A stretch of DNA of 64,000 nt from an uncultured Acinetobacter sp. (GCF_947626835.1 NZ_CANQTS010000010.1:1-64000), one strand, 5' to 3'. Shown: positions 1 to 10,264, counted from the stretch's first letter. Program-made: numbers and translations. The notes: generated from the letters alone by a model not told the origin.

Positions 1-218
1 TCTGAAAAACGGTTTAATTTCTGATATCTCATGAAATTTATATGGAGGTGATTTTTACTTTCGCAAGAGGTCTATTGATTTAAACTATAATCTTAGTCTC
101 AAAAAGACTTATGGTAGGTATTTGGTAGGTTTTCTTTGCCTTTTAAAGTTTAGATACTCAAAACAACGGTGAGGCTCACCGAGCATAATCACAACAATAC
201 GAAAAAAGGAATTTAACT

Positions 219-1433
219 ATGGCGTTTAAACATCTTGCCGACCAAACCAACGGCTTTTATATCCCATGTGTATCTTTATTTGGACCTGGCTGCGTTAAAG
301 AAATTGGCAATAAAGCCAAAAGTTTAGGTGCAAAAAAAGCCTTAATTGTGACTGACGCCGGTTTGTTTAAATTTGGCGTGGCTGACATTATTGCCGGTCA
401 TTTAACCGAAGCTGGCGTACAAAGTCATATCTTCCCCGGCGCGGAACCGAACCCAACCGACATTAACGTGCATAACGGCGTAGATGCCTACAATGAACAC
501 GGCTGTGACTTTATTGTCTCTTTAGGTGGTGGTTCATCCCATGACTGCGCCAAAGGCATTGGCTTAGTGACAGCAGGTGGCGGGCATATTCGTGACTATG
601 AAGGCATTGATAAAAGCACGGTACCTATGACTCCCCTCATTGCCGTGAACACCACCGCAGGTACAGCCTCTGAAATGACACGCTTTTGTATCATCACCAA
701 CACCGACACGCATGTCAAAATGGCAATTGTCGATTGGCGCTGTACCCCACTGATTGCCATTGATGATCCAAAACTGATGCTGGCCAAACCTGCTGCATTA
801 ACGGCGGCTACAGGTATGGATGCTTTAACCCATGCAGTTGAAGCTTATGTCTCTACTGCGGCCAACCCAATTACCGATGCATGTGCTGAAAAAGCCATTA
901 GCATGATCAGTGAATGGCTGAGCCCTGCGGTAGCCAATGGTCAGAACTTAGAAGCGCGTGATGCCATGAGCTACGCGCAATACTTAGCTGGTATGGCCTT
1001 TAATAATGCATCACTTGGTTATGTCCATGCCATGGCACATCAATTAGGTGGTTTTTACAACTTGCCACACGGCGTATGTAATGCTGTTCTGTTACCGCAT
1101 GTATGTGAATTTAACTTAATTGCCTGCCCAGATCGTTATGCCCGTATTGCAGAATTGATGGGTGTAAACACTTACGGTTTAACCGTCACTGAAGCGGCAC
1201 ATGCTGCAATTGACGCCATTCGTACCTTGTCTAAATCCATTGGTATTCCGGCCAGTTTATCTGAACTGGGTGTCAAAGAAGAAGACTTAGATGTGATGTC
1301 ACAAAATGCACAAAAAGATGCCTGCATGCTGACCAATCCACGTCAAGCCACCCATGCCGATGTAGTCAATATGTTTAAAGCAGCCATGCAAAGCCCTGAT
1401 GCCGGTATTGTGAACTTTAAAGCGGCAATGTAA
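219..1433 (+). CDS. Iron-containing alcohol dehydrogenase (group III)
   Basis: NAD-dependent oxidation of a primary alcohol to the aldehyde, cytoplasmic. The 404-residue protein has the full-length two-domain fold of the FucO/AdhB/YiaY family. The nucleotide-binding GGGSSHD motif lies at residues 103-109. The metal ligands by family alignment are Asp201, His205, His270 and His284, all present with the spacing seen in FucO. The ATG follows an AAGGA ribosome site. A strong terminator follows. The aldehyde dehydrogenase and its regulator lie about 1.3 kb downstream, so ethanol or a similar short alcohol is the likely substrate. Substrate specificity cannot be read from sequence; a YiaY-like L-threonine activity or a longer alcohol remains possible. 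Confidence 0.9.
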   Translation: MAFKHLADQTNGFYIPCVSLFGPGCVKEIGNKAKSLGAKKALIVTDAGLFKFGVADIIAGHLTEAGVQSHIFPGAEPNPTDINVHNGVDAYNEHGCDFIVSLGGGSSHDCAKGIGLVTAGGGHIRDYEGIDKSTVPMTPLIAVNTTAGTASEMTRFCIITNTDTHVKMAIVDWRCTPLIAIDDPKLMLAKPAALTAATGMDALTHAVEAYVSTAANPITDACAEKAISMISEWLSPAVANGQNLEARDAMSYAQYLAGMAFNNASLGYVHAMAHQLGGFYNLPHGVCNAVLLPHVCEFNLIACPDRYARIAELMGVNTYGLTVTEAAHAAIDAIRTLSKSIGIPASLSELGVKEEDLDVMSQNAQKDACMLTNPRQATHADVVNMFKAAMQSPDAGIVNFKAAM

Positions 1434-1467
1434 GTTTTTCCCAAGTTTTAGGCTTACATGCTTTTTG

Positions 1468-1502
1468 GGTCAATCCCCTCTTGAGGGGTTGACCTTTTTT
1501 TT
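1468..1502 (+). terminator. Rho-independent terminator after the alcohol dehydrogenase
   Basis: An 11-bp GC-containing stem (GGTCAA and CCCCT arms with a single bulged T) and a 4-base loop are followed by eight T. It separates the dehydrogenase from the alpha/beta hydrolase gene. Confidence 0.9.
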
Positions 1503-1566
1503 ATTTGACAAGCAGTCGTAACCTGATCAAAGATGCACGTTTACAACAATAACATGTTACACAATT

Positions 1567-2535
1567 ATGGCGAGTCTCTTACAGTTTCCCCTTCACTATG
1601 ACACTGACCCCTTAACCGGCTTTGACTGTGCCACTATAAACTTGCCAGATGACCATGAAGGTGCTGTGATTGCCAAACTGATTCGTCACACTGCCCCACA
1701 TCGCACCCCAAAAGCGGTACTGTATATTCACGGTTTTATTGACTATTTTTTTCAAACTGAACTTGCCCAGCAATTTAATGAACACGGCTATGATTTTTAT
1801 GCATTAGATTTACGTAAATACGGGCGTGCTTTGTTGCCGCATCAACGGGCTTACGATGTACACGACTTACGTGAATATGATGCCGAAATACATCAGACTT
1901 TAGATGTGATTTGGCGCGAAGGTCATCAAAGCTTAATTTTAGCTGGACATTCCACCGGTGGCTTAATTTGCACCTCATTTGCTGCACGCCACAGTAAACA
2001 CCCTTTGATTAAGGCTTTATGGCTCAATAGCCCTTTTTTTGATTTTAATTTAAATCACTCAGTGCAAAAATTCTTACTGCACCAAGTGGTGAAATTGGCA
2101 AACATGCTGCCTAATTTAGCCGTGCCTAGTGGCTTAAATCCTTTATATGTACCGAGTTTGCATCAAGACTTCGATGGTGAATGGTGTTTTGATTTAAAGC
2201 TTAAACCGCAACATTATCCATGGGTGCGTTTAAGTTTTATTCACGCAGTCTATCGCGTACAGCAACAGTTACAGCAAGGTATCTCGCTGCACCTACCTAC
2301 GCTTGTCATGCACAGTCAAAAAAGTAGCGCACCCAGAACAAAGACCAAGGAGGTTAACCATAGCGATATTATTTTAAATGTCGATGACATTGTGCGCTGT
2401 GCCAAACAGATCCAAGGCGATGTCAGCATTGTTGCCGTGGAGGGCGCATTACATGACGTAGTGCTGTCTCAACCCGCTGTACGCGCTTTTGCCTATCAAC
2501 AACTTTTTGCATGGTTACAACAAAAAGCACTTTAA
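1567..2535 (+). CDS. Alpha/beta hydrolase (serine hydrolase)
   Basis: A 322-residue cytoplasmic alpha/beta-hydrolase-fold protein with no signal peptide. The nucleophile elbow is G-H-S-T-G at residues 127-131 (Ser129). An early V-L-Y-I-H-G-F strand (about 51-57) would form the oxyanion region, and a late Asp and the His in the E-G-A-L-H-D segment near residue 305 would complete the triad. It resembles the lysophospholipase/serine aminopeptidase S33 type. It ends with a 4-bp overlap against the stop of the convergent regulator gene. Substrate is unknown; placement next to alcohol and aldehyde dehydrogenases could mean it releases an alcohol from an ester, which is inference only. Confidence 0.75.
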   Translation: MASLLQFPLHYDTDPLTGFDCATINLPDDHEGAVIAKLIRHTAPHRTPKAVLYIHGFIDYFFQTELAQQFNEHGYDFYALDLRKYGRALLPHQRAYDVHDLREYDAEIHQTLDVIWREGHQSLILAGHSTGGLICTSFAARHSKHPLIKALWLNSPFFDFNLNHSVQKFLLHQVVKLANMLPNLAVPSGLNPLYVPSLHQDFDGEWCFDLKLKPQHYPWVRLSFIHAVYRVQQQLQQGISLHLPTLVMHSQKSSAPRTKTKEVNHSDIILNVDDIVRCAKQIQGDVSIVAVEGALHDVVLSQPAVRAFAYQQLFAWLQQKAL

Positions 2536-3704
2536 TGGGCTTTATACTTGAGTAAATTTTGATGTACAGGATGCTCCATTGGCATCAGTTCAATCAGACG
2601 TTCAATAGCATCAATTGCCTCTGGACAACGGGCTAAATGTCTGAGCAATACATCGGTTTCATTGGCTTTAAAAATCGCATCACTTAAGCGTGATTCTAAG
2701 CAATCACGCCATGCTGACAAAAATGGACTTTCCGTTTTGGACAAAAATACGCCCGAGCAAAGTTTTAAAGCAGCAGTGGTCGCACCACGATCTAAAGCAT
2801 GTTCGGCTTGTAAAAAGTCAGCTTCTACATCTGCCAATAAACGATAAGGACGTGAGCCCAGCAAGCCCCCCAACAGTTCTCGCAATTGTGACATTTCTGC
2901 TTTTAAAGTCCCCATACTCACTTTACGCTCACCATATAAAGCTTGATGCAAAGAGTCTAAGCTTAGACCTTGCGGGCACAGCGCTAAAATAGTCAAGATT
3001 TCAATTTGACGTGGGGTAAGCACTAAAATCTTACCGTTAAACAACACTTGCGGCACACTAAAAGCACGGATATACAAATGCTGGCGCTGACATTGCAGTA
3101 ATGCGGTTTGAATGATTGCCGCACAGCGCTCTGCTGCGAGCACCCCTAAACTATTGTGCTGATCCCAAATGGTCGACAAATCCACCACGCCTAAAATTTG
3201 TTTTGAATATGGATCTGTGATGGGGGCGGCATAACAGACCCAATTTTGTACCGAGGGCATATAGTGTTCATTAGAAAATACCCAGCTCGATTGCTCGGTC
3301 TTGATACTCAAAGCCAAAGCATTGGTGCCCACCAACGCCTCACACCACTGCCCGCCTTGTACAAAATGCACATTTTCTGCCTCGCGTTGCATCTGTCCTT
3401 GTGCGGCACTCCATAAAATGGTGCTGCCCACATCAGCAATGGCTAACACCATATTGGCCTGTGCTGCAATGGCTTTGAGCTCATCTTCACAATAGGCTAA
3501 GGCATGTTGTAATGGACTCGGCTGTGTATCTAAGCGAATTAAAGGTGCTGCCATACGTTCTTTGGGAATATCAGCACGGGCTGAGCGTTGCCATGAGCGT
3601 ATGATGCTTTCGCCTAAAACATGGCTGTGTTGGGTCAGACTGTGTGGATTGTGCTTAAATTGTTCAATTTGTTGTCTTTTTTCAATCAATTGGCTTTTAT
3701 TCAT
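2532..3704 (-). CDS. GAF-domain transcriptional regulator, AcoR-like N-terminus without AAA+ domain
   Basis: Probable regulator of the divergent aldehyde dehydrogenase. I start it at the second Met (3704) because an AAGGA site lies just upstream; this gives 390 residues. The N-terminal part has the S-x-x-R-S-W-x-R-S motif typical of AcoR/DhaR-type regulators, followed by a GAF-like ligand-sensing region (about 70-200). There is no sigma-54 AAA+ domain and no Fis-type helix-turn-helix. Instead a C-terminal segment from about residue 235 (V-L-T-P-R-Q-I-E-I-L) looks like a winged-helix DNA-binding region. So it probably acts with the housekeeping sigma factor. The effector is likely an alcohol, aldehyde or acetoin, inferred from context only. 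Confidence 0.7.
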   Translation of the reverse strand: MNKSQLIEKRQQIEQFKHNPHSLTQHSHVLGESIIRSWQRSARADIPKERMAAPLIRLDTQPSPLQHALAYCEDELKAIAAQANMVLAIADVGSTILWSAAQGQMQREAENVHFVQGGQWCEALVGTNALALSIKTEQSSWVFSNEHYMPSVQNWVCYAAPITDPYSKQILGVVDLSTIWDQHNSLGVLAAERCAAIIQTALLQCQRQHLYIRAFSVPQVLFNGKILVLTPRQIEILTILALCPQGLSLDSLHQALYGERKVSMGTLKAEMSQLRELLGGLLGSRPYRLLADVEADFLQAEHALDRGATTAALKLCSGVFLSKTESPFLSAWRDCLESRLSDAIFKANETDVLLRHLARCPEAIDAIERLIELMPMEHPVHQNLLKYKAH

Positions 3705-3897
3705 TTTTTTATTCCTTGAGACCACACTCAAAAACGCGCATCCTACGCATTGCTTATGTAAACAATTGTCTTGATCTTGTAATAGGACTTTTGCCTACCT
3801 TTTTCCAACCTTATGCTAAGTATGCTTTTCACTATATTCAGTTGATGAATGTTTGTCATTAACCCTGACATATTACACCACGCAAAGGAAAATAAAT

Positions 3898-5409
3898 ATG
3901 CGCTATATCGATCCAAATCAGCCGGGCTCAAAAGTACAGTTCAAAGCTCAATACGACAACTTTATTGGTGGCGAATGGGTAAAACCCGTTAAAGGTGAAT
4001 ATTTTGACAATATTTCACCAGTAGACGGCAAAGTATTTACCAAAGTGCCACGTTCTTCTGCTGAAGATATTGAACTTGCACTGGATGCTGCACATAAAGC
4101 CAAGGATGCTTGGGGCAAAACTTCCCCAACTGAACGTGCCAACATTTTACTTAAAATTGCTGATCGTCTTGAAGCCAATTTAGAAACATTGGCCGTGGCT
4201 GAAACGTGGGACAACGGTAAGCCCATTCGTGAAACTTTAGCTGCAGATATTCCACTGACCATTGATCATTTCCGTTATTTTGCCAGCTGTATCCGTACCC
4301 AAGAAGGTGGCATTTCTGAAATTGACCATGATACCGTCGCTTATCATTTTCATGAGCCACTTGGTGTTGTCGGCCAAATTATTCCGTGGAACTTCCCAAT
4401 TTTAATGGCGGCGTGGAAATTGGCACCTGCTTTGGCAGCGGGCAACTGTATTGTATTAAAGCCGGCTGAGCAAACCCCTGTTAGTATTTTGGTGTTAGCG
4501 GAGTTAATTCAAGATTTGCTTCCTGCTGGTGTACTCAATATTGTCAATGGTTATGGGGTTGAAGTGGGTCGTCCATTGGCGACGAATCCACGCATTGCTA
4601 AAATTGCCTTTACCGGTTCAACGGCGGTGGGTCAATTGATCATGCAATATGCAACGGAAAATATTATTCCGGTGACCTTAGAATTGGGTGGTAAATCACC
4701 AAACATTTTCTTTGGAGATATTTTAGATCAAGAAGACGAGTTCTTAGACAAAGCTTTAGAAGGCTTTGCCATGTTTGCCCTAAACCAAGGCGAAATTTGT
4801 ACGTGCCCTTCACGTGCCTTGGTTCAAGAAAGTATTGCTGATCAATTTTTAGAGATGGCGGTTGAGCGTGTTAAACGTATTAAAACCGGTCATCCGCTAG
4901 ACACCACCACCATGATTGGTGCCCAAGCTTCACAAGAACAACAAGATAAAATCTTAGGCTGTATTGCGACAGGTCGTGAAGAAGGTGCACAGGTGTTAAC
5001 TGGTGGTGGCGCGCGTCATGAAGTGGGCGAAGGTTTTTATATTGAACCCACCATTTTTAAAGGTCATAACAGCATGAAAACCTTCCAAGAAGAAATTTTT
5101 GGACCGGTACTTGCAGTGACTACATTTAAAGATTTTGAAGATGCCATTAAAATTGCCAATGACACCATTTACGGCTTAGGCGCAGGGGTTTGGTCACGCT
5201 CAACGCATACTGCTTACCGTGCTGGTCGTGCAATTCAAGCCGGTCGCGTATGGACCAATTGCTACCATATTTATCCTGCACATGCAGCCTTTGGTGGTTA
5301 TAAGAAATCAGGCATTGGCCGTGAAAACCATAAAATGATGCTTGATCATTACCAACAAACCAAAAACTTGTTGGTGAGTTACTCAACCAAACCTGCAGGT
5401 TTCTTCTAA
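3898..5409 (+). CDS. NAD-dependent aldehyde dehydrogenase (ExaC/AcoD/AldB type)
   Basis: Oxidises an aldehyde, probably acetaldehyde, to the carboxylic acid in the cytoplasm, completing alcohol oxidation with the iron-dependent dehydrogenase upstream. The chosen ATG at 3898 follows an AAGGAAA ribosome site; the longer frame to 3853 adds an unsupported N-terminus. The 503-residue length fits the family. Visible catalytic parts are P-W-N165 (oxyanion Asn), G-S-T-A-V-G near 240 (cofactor loop), general base Glu262 in L-E-L-G-G-K and nucleophile Cys301 in the G-E-I-C motif, with a second Cys at 303. It is divergent from the GAF-domain regulator and closed by a strong terminator. Confidence 0.92.
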   Translation: MRYIDPNQPGSKVQFKAQYDNFIGGEWVKPVKGEYFDNISPVDGKVFTKVPRSSAEDIELALDAAHKAKDAWGKTSPTERANILLKIADRLEANLETLAVAETWDNGKPIRETLAADIPLTIDHFRYFASCIRTQEGGISEIDHDTVAYHFHEPLGVVGQIIPWNFPILMAAWKLAPALAAGNCIVLKPAEQTPVSILVLAELIQDLLPAGVLNIVNGYGVEVGRPLATNPRIAKIAFTGSTAVGQLIMQYATENIIPVTLELGGKSPNIFFGDILDQEDEFLDKALEGFAMFALNQGEICTCPSRALVQESIADQFLEMAVERVKRIKTGHPLDTTTMIGAQASQEQQDKILGCIATGREEGAQVLTGGGARHEVGEGFYIEPTIFKGHNSMKTFQEEIFGPVLAVTTFKDFEDAIKIANDTIYGLGAGVWSRSTHTAYRAGRAIQAGRVWTNCYHIYPAHAAFGGYKKSGIGRENHKMMLDHYQQTKNLLVSYSTKPAGFF

Positions 5410-5420
5410 AACCCGGCATA

Positions 5421-5452
5421 AAAATAGCGAACCCAAGGTTCGCTATTTTTTT
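5421..5452 (+). terminator. Rho-independent terminator after the aldehyde dehydrogenase
   Basis: A perfect 13-bp stem with a 3-base loop whose 3' arm runs into T residues. The A-rich 5' arm makes it potentially bidirectional, but no leftward gene ends close by. Confidence 0.9.
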
Positions 5453-5567
5453 AACTGATTTTTAAGCGTTTAACATTTGTGACGAAGCATGGCCTTTTTT
5501 AACCACTCAACCAATATTTTAAAATTTTGTGGCTTGCCTTATAAACACAATGAAAATATCACTTAGG

Positions 5568-6332
5568 CTATTTAGCTGCCATACGAATGGCACCATCAAA
5601 ACGAATTACTTCACCATTTAAATAGCTGTTTTCAATAATATGTGCCGCTAATTTGGCAAACTCATCTGGCTGCGCCAAACGATTTGGAAATGGTACCATC
5701 GCGCCTAAGGCTTGTTGCACATGTTCAGGCATGGCGGCAATCATAGGGGTGTGCATAATACCCGGTGCGATGGTCATGACCCGAATGGCATCGCGTGCTA
5801 GCTCGCGCGCTAAAGGCAAGGTCATGGCGACAATCGCACCCTTAGATGCAGCATAAGCAGTTTGTCCAATTTGACCCTCATAAGCGGCAACCGACGCGGT
5901 ATTAATGATCACACCGCGCTCTTGATCCTGCAATTCTTGATTCGCCATCACTTGCGCGGCAAAACGCAGCATATTAAATGTGCCCGTAACATTAATATCG
6001 AGTACTTTTTGAAACAGGCTTAGGCTGTGCAAGCCATCTCGGCCTAAAACCTTGGCAGAAGGTGCAATTCCGGCACAATTAACCAAAATATCTAAACGCC
6101 CTTCTTGTTGTTGTAATTGTTCAAAGAAGGCAGCAACGTGTTGTTCTTGCGTGACATCTAAACTGGCAAAGCGTGCTTGCTCACCTAACTGTGCTTGTAC
6201 GGCCTGACCTTGTTCGGCATTTAAATCGACCAATACCACTTGGGCGCCTTGCGCTATTAAATGTCGTGCAGTGGCTTCGCCTAAACCCGATGCGCCACCT
6301 GTTACTACAGCCACTTTTCCTTGAATGTGCAT
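5568..6332 (-). CDS. SDR-family dehydrogenase, 3-hydroxyacyl-CoA dehydrogenase type 2-like
   Basis: A classical short-chain dehydrogenase of 254 residues, NAD(H)-dependent and cytoplasmic. The start at 6332 is preferred because a GAGGA site sits 7 bases upstream, inside the longer frame. The cofactor motif T-G-G-A-S-G-L-G occupies residues 11-18, N-C-A-G is at 85-88, and the catalytic residues are Ser147, Tyr160 and Lys164. The Asp at the end of strand 2 (V-L-V-D-L) favours NAD over NADP. The sequence, including the P-G-I-M-x-T-P-M segment, resembles HSD17B10-like 3-hydroxyacyl-CoA dehydrogenases, so a role in beta-oxidation of a branched or short acyl chain is likely. The AraC-type gene is divergent and could regulate it. 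Confidence 0.8.
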   Translation of the reverse strand: MHIQGKVAVVTGGASGLGEATARHLIAQGAQVVLVDLNAEQGQAVQAQLGEQARFASLDVTQEQHVAAFFEQLQQQEGRLDILVNCAGIAPSAKVLGRDGLHSLSLFQKVLDINVTGTFNMLRFAAQVMANQELQDQERGVIINTASVAAYEGQIGQTAYAASKGAIVAMTLPLARELARDAIRVMTIAPGIMHTPMIAAMPEHVQQALGAMVPFPNRLAQPDEFAKLAAHIIENSYLNGEVIRFDGAIRMAAK

Positions 6333-6458
6333 GTTATTGTTCCTCATATTTTTGCACTCGACTTAAGCCTCAGAGTAATCAGTCTGCTTTTTAAGTACAA
6401 TTTCCAAAACATGCAGCCGTCGTGATGGATTTGAACAATACCCAATAAGGACAATCAG

Positions 6459-7469
6459 GTGAGCCATAGACCCGAGCACAGTATTTGTATCAGTCTTGTG
6501 CATGAAGCTTTGCAATCGGCAAAAGCACAAGGTATAAACATGACTTTGTTGTTACAACGCGCCAATATTGCCGTAGAACTGCTTGCTTTACCTCAAGCAC
6601 GGGTTGCGATTGCCAACTATGCACAGCTTTGGATTGCGATTGCAGATGCCATGAATGATGAATTTTTTGGACTCGATCGCCGCGCTTTAAAACGTGGTAG
6701 TTTTCAGCTCTTAACCAAATGGCTGATTCATTGCAAAACCATTCAACATGCCCTTGAAGAAACTTTGCAATTTTTTAATGTGTGTTTTGAGGATTTATAC
6801 GGTGAATTGCGCTTAGTACAAAATAGCGCGCAGATTGTGATTGTAGATCAACGTCAAAGGCAATCTATGTTCACTTATGCTTGTTATTGGATGCTGATTC
6901 ATAGCTTACTGTGTTGGCTCAGTGGTCAACGTATTGTGTTAAATTGGATGTCTGTTCAAAGCAGCATGCCGCTTGCACACGCTGATTATCAAACCCGCTT
7001 TTGTTCCGATATTCGCTATGAAAGTGCTGAAAATATCTTAAGCTTATCGTTGGATTATTTAAGCTTACCCATTAAGCAAGATGCCCACTCACGTGATCAG
7101 TTTTTACAAGCCACCCCAGCCAATTTATTGGTACGCTTTAAAAACCCTGCCGCTTTAAGCCAACAGATTCGTAAAAATTTTTTACATACAGCGCCGCAAC
7201 ATTGGTTAGAATTTCGTGCTTTGGCGCATGCACTGCATATGTCTGAGGCAACTTTACAACGGCGCTTAAGAGCAGAAGGCATAAGCTATCAACAACTTAA
7301 AAATGAAATTCGCTGTGAGCGTGCCATTTTACTGTTAAAACAACCCGATTTAAGCTTGCAACAGATCAGCGAACAACTCAATTTCCATGACCCAAGTGCC
7401 TTTTATCGCGCCTTTAAAAAGTGGACCGGTTTAAAGCCAAGTTATTACCGCTCAGAAAAATTAAAGTAA
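6459..7469 (+). CDS. AraC-family transcriptional regulator with arabinose-binding-like N-terminal domain
   Basis: A 336-residue regulator starting with GTG, supported by an AAGGA site about 8 bases upstream. The N-terminal 200 residues match the layout of the OruR/ArgR-like arabinose-binding-type domain common in AraC regulators of lipid and amino-acid catabolism. The C-terminal 100 residues carry the two helix-turn-helix motifs (M-S-E-A-T-L-Q-R-R-L-R-A-E-G and the second ending F-Y-R-A-F-K-K-W-T-G). It is divergent from the SDR gene, with 126 bp between the two starts, so control of that gene is the simplest inference. The effector is unknown. Confidence 0.85.
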   Translation: MSHRPEHSICISLVHEALQSAKAQGINMTLLLQRANIAVELLALPQARVAIANYAQLWIAIADAMNDEFFGLDRRALKRGSFQLLTKWLIHCKTIQHALEETLQFFNVCFEDLYGELRLVQNSAQIVIVDQRQRQSMFTYACYWMLIHSLLCWLSGQRIVLNWMSVQSSMPLAHADYQTRFCSDIRYESAENILSLSLDYLSLPIKQDAHSRDQFLQATPANLLVRFKNPAALSQQIRKNFLHTAPQHWLEFRALAHALHMSEATLQRRLRAEGISYQQLKNEIRCERAILLLKQPDLSLQQISEQLNFHDPSAFYRAFKKWTGLKPSYYRSEKLK

Positions 7470-7630
7470 TGATAAAACAGATCTGCCAAGTGTTTTTTAT
7501 GACTGACCATTCATCTTAATCGCTTTGCCAAGTGTTCGGTTTTAGGTTAAATTTTGCCCAAATTTTAAGCCCTATGCACCGTGTATCGGCTTAAATGCTT
7601 CGCTTTTATCACCTGATTTAAGGTTTATTC

Positions 7631-7984
7631 ATGCTTAAGATGACTGACGTACTGTCACATAGCCTCGTACAGAACTTCACCCAAGGTTTTTCATCGTTGT
7701 CGGCAGCACAACTTGATGAACAACTGAATCAAAGCATTTTAAATGCCTCAGACCATGCTTTAGCACGTGCAGTTGCTGCATTTTTTGAACGTCCTGATGC
7801 CTTACAAAGCGCATCGGCTTTAGATATTAGCTTAGATGCGATTCAAGCCTTAAAACAAGGCATTGCACTTAAAGCTGAATATTTAAGCGACACCTTAAAA
7901 ATTGCTGCTTTATGTTTAGCCCTTGAAACCAATGCCTTAGAGCAGCTTGATATTGCTGAACCCTTACAAGATTTTCCCATCTAA
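7631..7984 (+). CDS. Conserved-looking hypothetical protein, 117 residues
   Basis: I do not recognise a family. The protein is predicted to be almost entirely alpha-helical, acidic, rich in Ala and Leu, without Cys, signal peptide or membrane segment. An AAGG ribosome site precedes the ATG, codon use matches the neighbours, and a perfect terminator follows the stop directly. These points support a real gene. It stands alone between the AraC-type regulator and the convergent prmC. Confidence 0.65.
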   Translation: MLKMTDVLSHSLVQNFTQGFSSLSAAQLDEQLNQSILNASDHALARAVAAFFERPDALQSASALDISLDAIQALKQGIALKAEYLSDTLKIAALCLALETNALEQLDIAEPLQDFPI

Positions 7985-8012
7985 AAAAAGCGACCCTTTG
8001 GTCGCTTTTTTG
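7982..8012. terminator. Bidirectional terminator between the hypothetical gene and prmC
   Basis: A GC-rich perfect stem (AAAGCGACC and its complement, loop CTTT) is flanked by an A run on the left and a T run on the right. It can serve both convergent genes. Confidence 0.9.
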
Positions 8013-8020
8013 TATGTTGT

Positions 8021-8839
8021 TTAATGTGGCCATTGCCCTAAAGTGACACGGTCATTGCCACCATAATCTTTCACGGTACGCACTTGTTTATAGCCGGCTT
8101 GGCGGAATAAATGCTGCACTGCATCGCCTTGATCATAACCATGTTCAAGCACCACCCAACCATTGACCGTCAGGTGCTTTTTGGCGTTTACAATAATTTC
8201 AGCCAAATCAGCTAAACCCTGTTGCTCTGCCACCAAAGCACGGCGCGGTTCAGTGGCCAACGTCTGCATATGCACATCTTTTGCATCAATATAAGGTGGA
8301 TTAGACACAATCGCATCAAAAAATTGACGACCAAAAGGTTTTAACCACGAACCTAGCACGAATTCCACATGATTTAAATCATGCTTTTCGGCATTAAATT
8401 GTGCCACTTCAAGCGTAGGCGCATACACATCTGAAGCAGTGATTTTCCATGTTGCACGTTCAGATGCCAATGACAAGGCAATTGCACCTGTGCCTGTACC
8501 TAAATCTACCACCCGTGCATCTTCAGGTAAGTCTAGCTTTAACACGGTTTCTACTAATACTTCGGTATCAGGACGTGGCACCAAAGTATCTTGAGTGACT
8601 TTGAGATCAAGCGTCCAAAATGGCTGTGAACCGGTCACATAGGCCAATGGCTCACCTGCTTCAATGCGTTGCAGCGCAGCTTTATAGGCTGCTTCTTGCT
8701 CAGAGGTTAATGCTTGATCCTTTTTCATGATTAAATCAAAAGAATCAATTTTCGTGATATGTTCAAGCAGCCATGCATTTTCTTGACGTTCGTAGCTTTC
8801 GGGTTCACCACGTAAGGCTAAAGCCTGTGCAATATTCAA
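8021..8839 (-). CDS. prmC: Release factor glutamine methyltransferase
   Basis: Methylates the Gln of the GGQ motif in release factors RF1 and RF2 using S-adenosylmethionine. The 272-residue protein has an N-terminal helical release-factor-binding domain and a Rossmann methyltransferase domain. The SAM motif D-L-G-T-G-T-G lies at about 112-118, and the diagnostic N-P-P-Y substrate-Gln motif at 180-183. Its substrate RF1 is encoded directly upstream. The start codon is a TTG placed directly after the prfA stop codon with no gap, so it is probably read by translational coupling; no ATG in a suitable place is available. Confidence 0.95.
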   Translation of the reverse strand: MNIAQALALRGEPESYERQENAWLLEHITKIDSFDLIMKKDQALTSEQEAAYKAALQRIEAGEPLAYVTGSQPFWTLDLKVTQDTLVPRPDTEVLVETVLKLDLPEDARVVDLGTGTGAIALSLASERATWKITASDVYAPTLEVAQFNAEKHDLNHVEFVLGSWLKPFGRQFFDAIVSNPPYIDAKDVHMQTLATEPRRALVAEQQGLADLAEIIVNAKKHLTVNGWVVLEHGYDQGDAVQHLFRQAGYKQVRTVKDYGGNDRVTLGQWPH

Positions 8840-9928
8840 TTAACCACCATTTTGTTGAGCAAGCATTGCTAATTGATCTGCTTGGTATTCACGATGCAAG
8901 CTGTCTAAAAGTTCGTTTAAATCACCTTCCATTACCGCATCTAACTTATATAAGGTTAAGTTAATACGATGATCGGTCATACGACCTTGCGGATAGTTAT
9001 AGGTACGAATACGTTCTGAACGATCACCTGAACCCACCAAATCACGGCGCATTTCAGACGTGGCAGCATCGGCTGCTGCACGTTTGGCATTTTCTAAACG
9101 TGAGGCCAACAAGGCTAAGGCTTTGGCTTTGTTTTTATGCTGTGAACGTTCGTCTTGACACTCTACCACCGTGCCTGTTGGCAAATGGGTAATACGAACG
9201 GCAGAGTCGGTTTTGTTAATGTGCTGACCACCGGCACCTGAAGCGCGATAGGTATCAATACGTAAATCTGCAGGGTTAATCTCAACCGAAGTATCCACAT
9301 CCACTTCAGGCAAAATTGCCACGGTGCAGGCCGAGGTATGTACACGCCCTTGTGATTCTGTCGCTGGTACACGTTGTACACGATGCGCGCCACTTTCAAA
9401 TTTTAAGCGACCATAGACACCTTCACCGTTAATCAAGCAAATGACTTCTTTGTAGCCGCCATGCTCACCTTCATTTTCAGACAGGATTTCAATACGCCAA
9501 CCTTTAGATTCGGCATATTTACTATACATACGGTATAAATCACCTGAGAAGATGGCTGCTTCGTCACCACCGGTTCCGGCACGAATCTCTAAATAAGCTG
9601 AGTTGGCATCATTTGGATCTTTTGGAATCATAAGGATATTTAAATCAGCCTCAAGTGAATCAATCACGGCTTTATTTTCTTTGATTTCCTCAACCGCCAT
9701 TTCTTTAAAGTCAGGGTCACTGAGCATGGCTTGTGCAGTTTCAATATCGGCTTCGGCTTGTTTATATTTGCTCCACACTGCCGTGATTTCGGTTAAATCA
9801 TTGTGTTCACGAGACAGTTGGCGAAAACGTTTATTGTCAGAAATGACCTCAATATCCGCCAATAATGCGGTCAGTTCTTCATGACGGTCGGACAATTGAT
9901 CCAAACGTAAGCGTAAAGATTCTTTCAT
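8840..9928 (-). CDS. prfA: Peptide chain release factor 1
   Basis: Recognises UAA and UAG in the ribosomal A site and triggers peptidyl-tRNA hydrolysis. I use the internal Met at 9928 (M-K-E-S-L), which gives the usual family length of 362; the longer frame adds 16 unsupported residues. The codon-recognition tripeptide P-A-T is at 188-190 and the catalytic G-G-Q at 233-235, with Gln235 at the same number as in E. coli. It forms a two-gene unit with prmC. The hemA gene found upstream of prfA in many gammaproteobacteria is absent here; a glycine-zipper gene lies divergently instead. Confidence 0.96.
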   Translation of the reverse strand: MKESLRLRLDQLSDRHEELTALLADIEVISDNKRFRQLSREHNDLTEITAVWSKYKQAEADIETAQAMLSDPDFKEMAVEEIKENKAVIDSLEADLNILMIPKDPNDANSAYLEIRAGTGGDEAAIFSGDLYRMYSKYAESKGWRIEILSENEGEHGGYKEVICLINGEGVYGRLKFESGAHRVQRVPATESQGRVHTSACTVAILPEVDVDTSVEINPADLRIDTYRASGAGGQHINKTDSAVRITHLPTGTVVECQDERSQHKNKAKALALLASRLENAKRAAADAATSEMRRDLVGSGDRSERIRTYNYPQGRMTDHRINLTLYKLDAVMEGDLNELLDSLHREYQADQLAMLAQQNGG

Positions 9929-10264
9929 GGGAAAATTATTCTCAAAATAGGACGGCTTGCGCCCTGTGTATGACACATTGCGCCTAGTTTACCTACTCTT
10001 CGGTTTAAAAGACATCTTTGCCCCCATTCAAGCTTTATTTTTTCAAGCGATTTGAACAAAGATACGATTGCTTGACTTGTAAGCTTTGCTGTTGATTTAG
10101 TCGCTTTTTCACATATTTCTCCACAATGTTAATCAAAGCTATACAAACACTCTCGCTTTTGTCGCAGACCTCCTTAGATTCTCCATATTTTTTTCTAAAT
10201 CGCCTGTTAAATTAGCCGCATTGAAATTATTTTACTTTTGGTCCATGTGGACATGGAGTTTGCC
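9929..10264. other. Intergenic region between divergent prfA and the glycine-zipper gene
   Basis: A 336-base AT-rich stretch that must hold the promoters for both divergent genes. I see no reading frame with a ribosome site, no RNA gene and no strong hairpin. A TTGACT near 10073 is a possible -35 element but no convincing -10 was found at the right distance. Confidence 0.5.
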
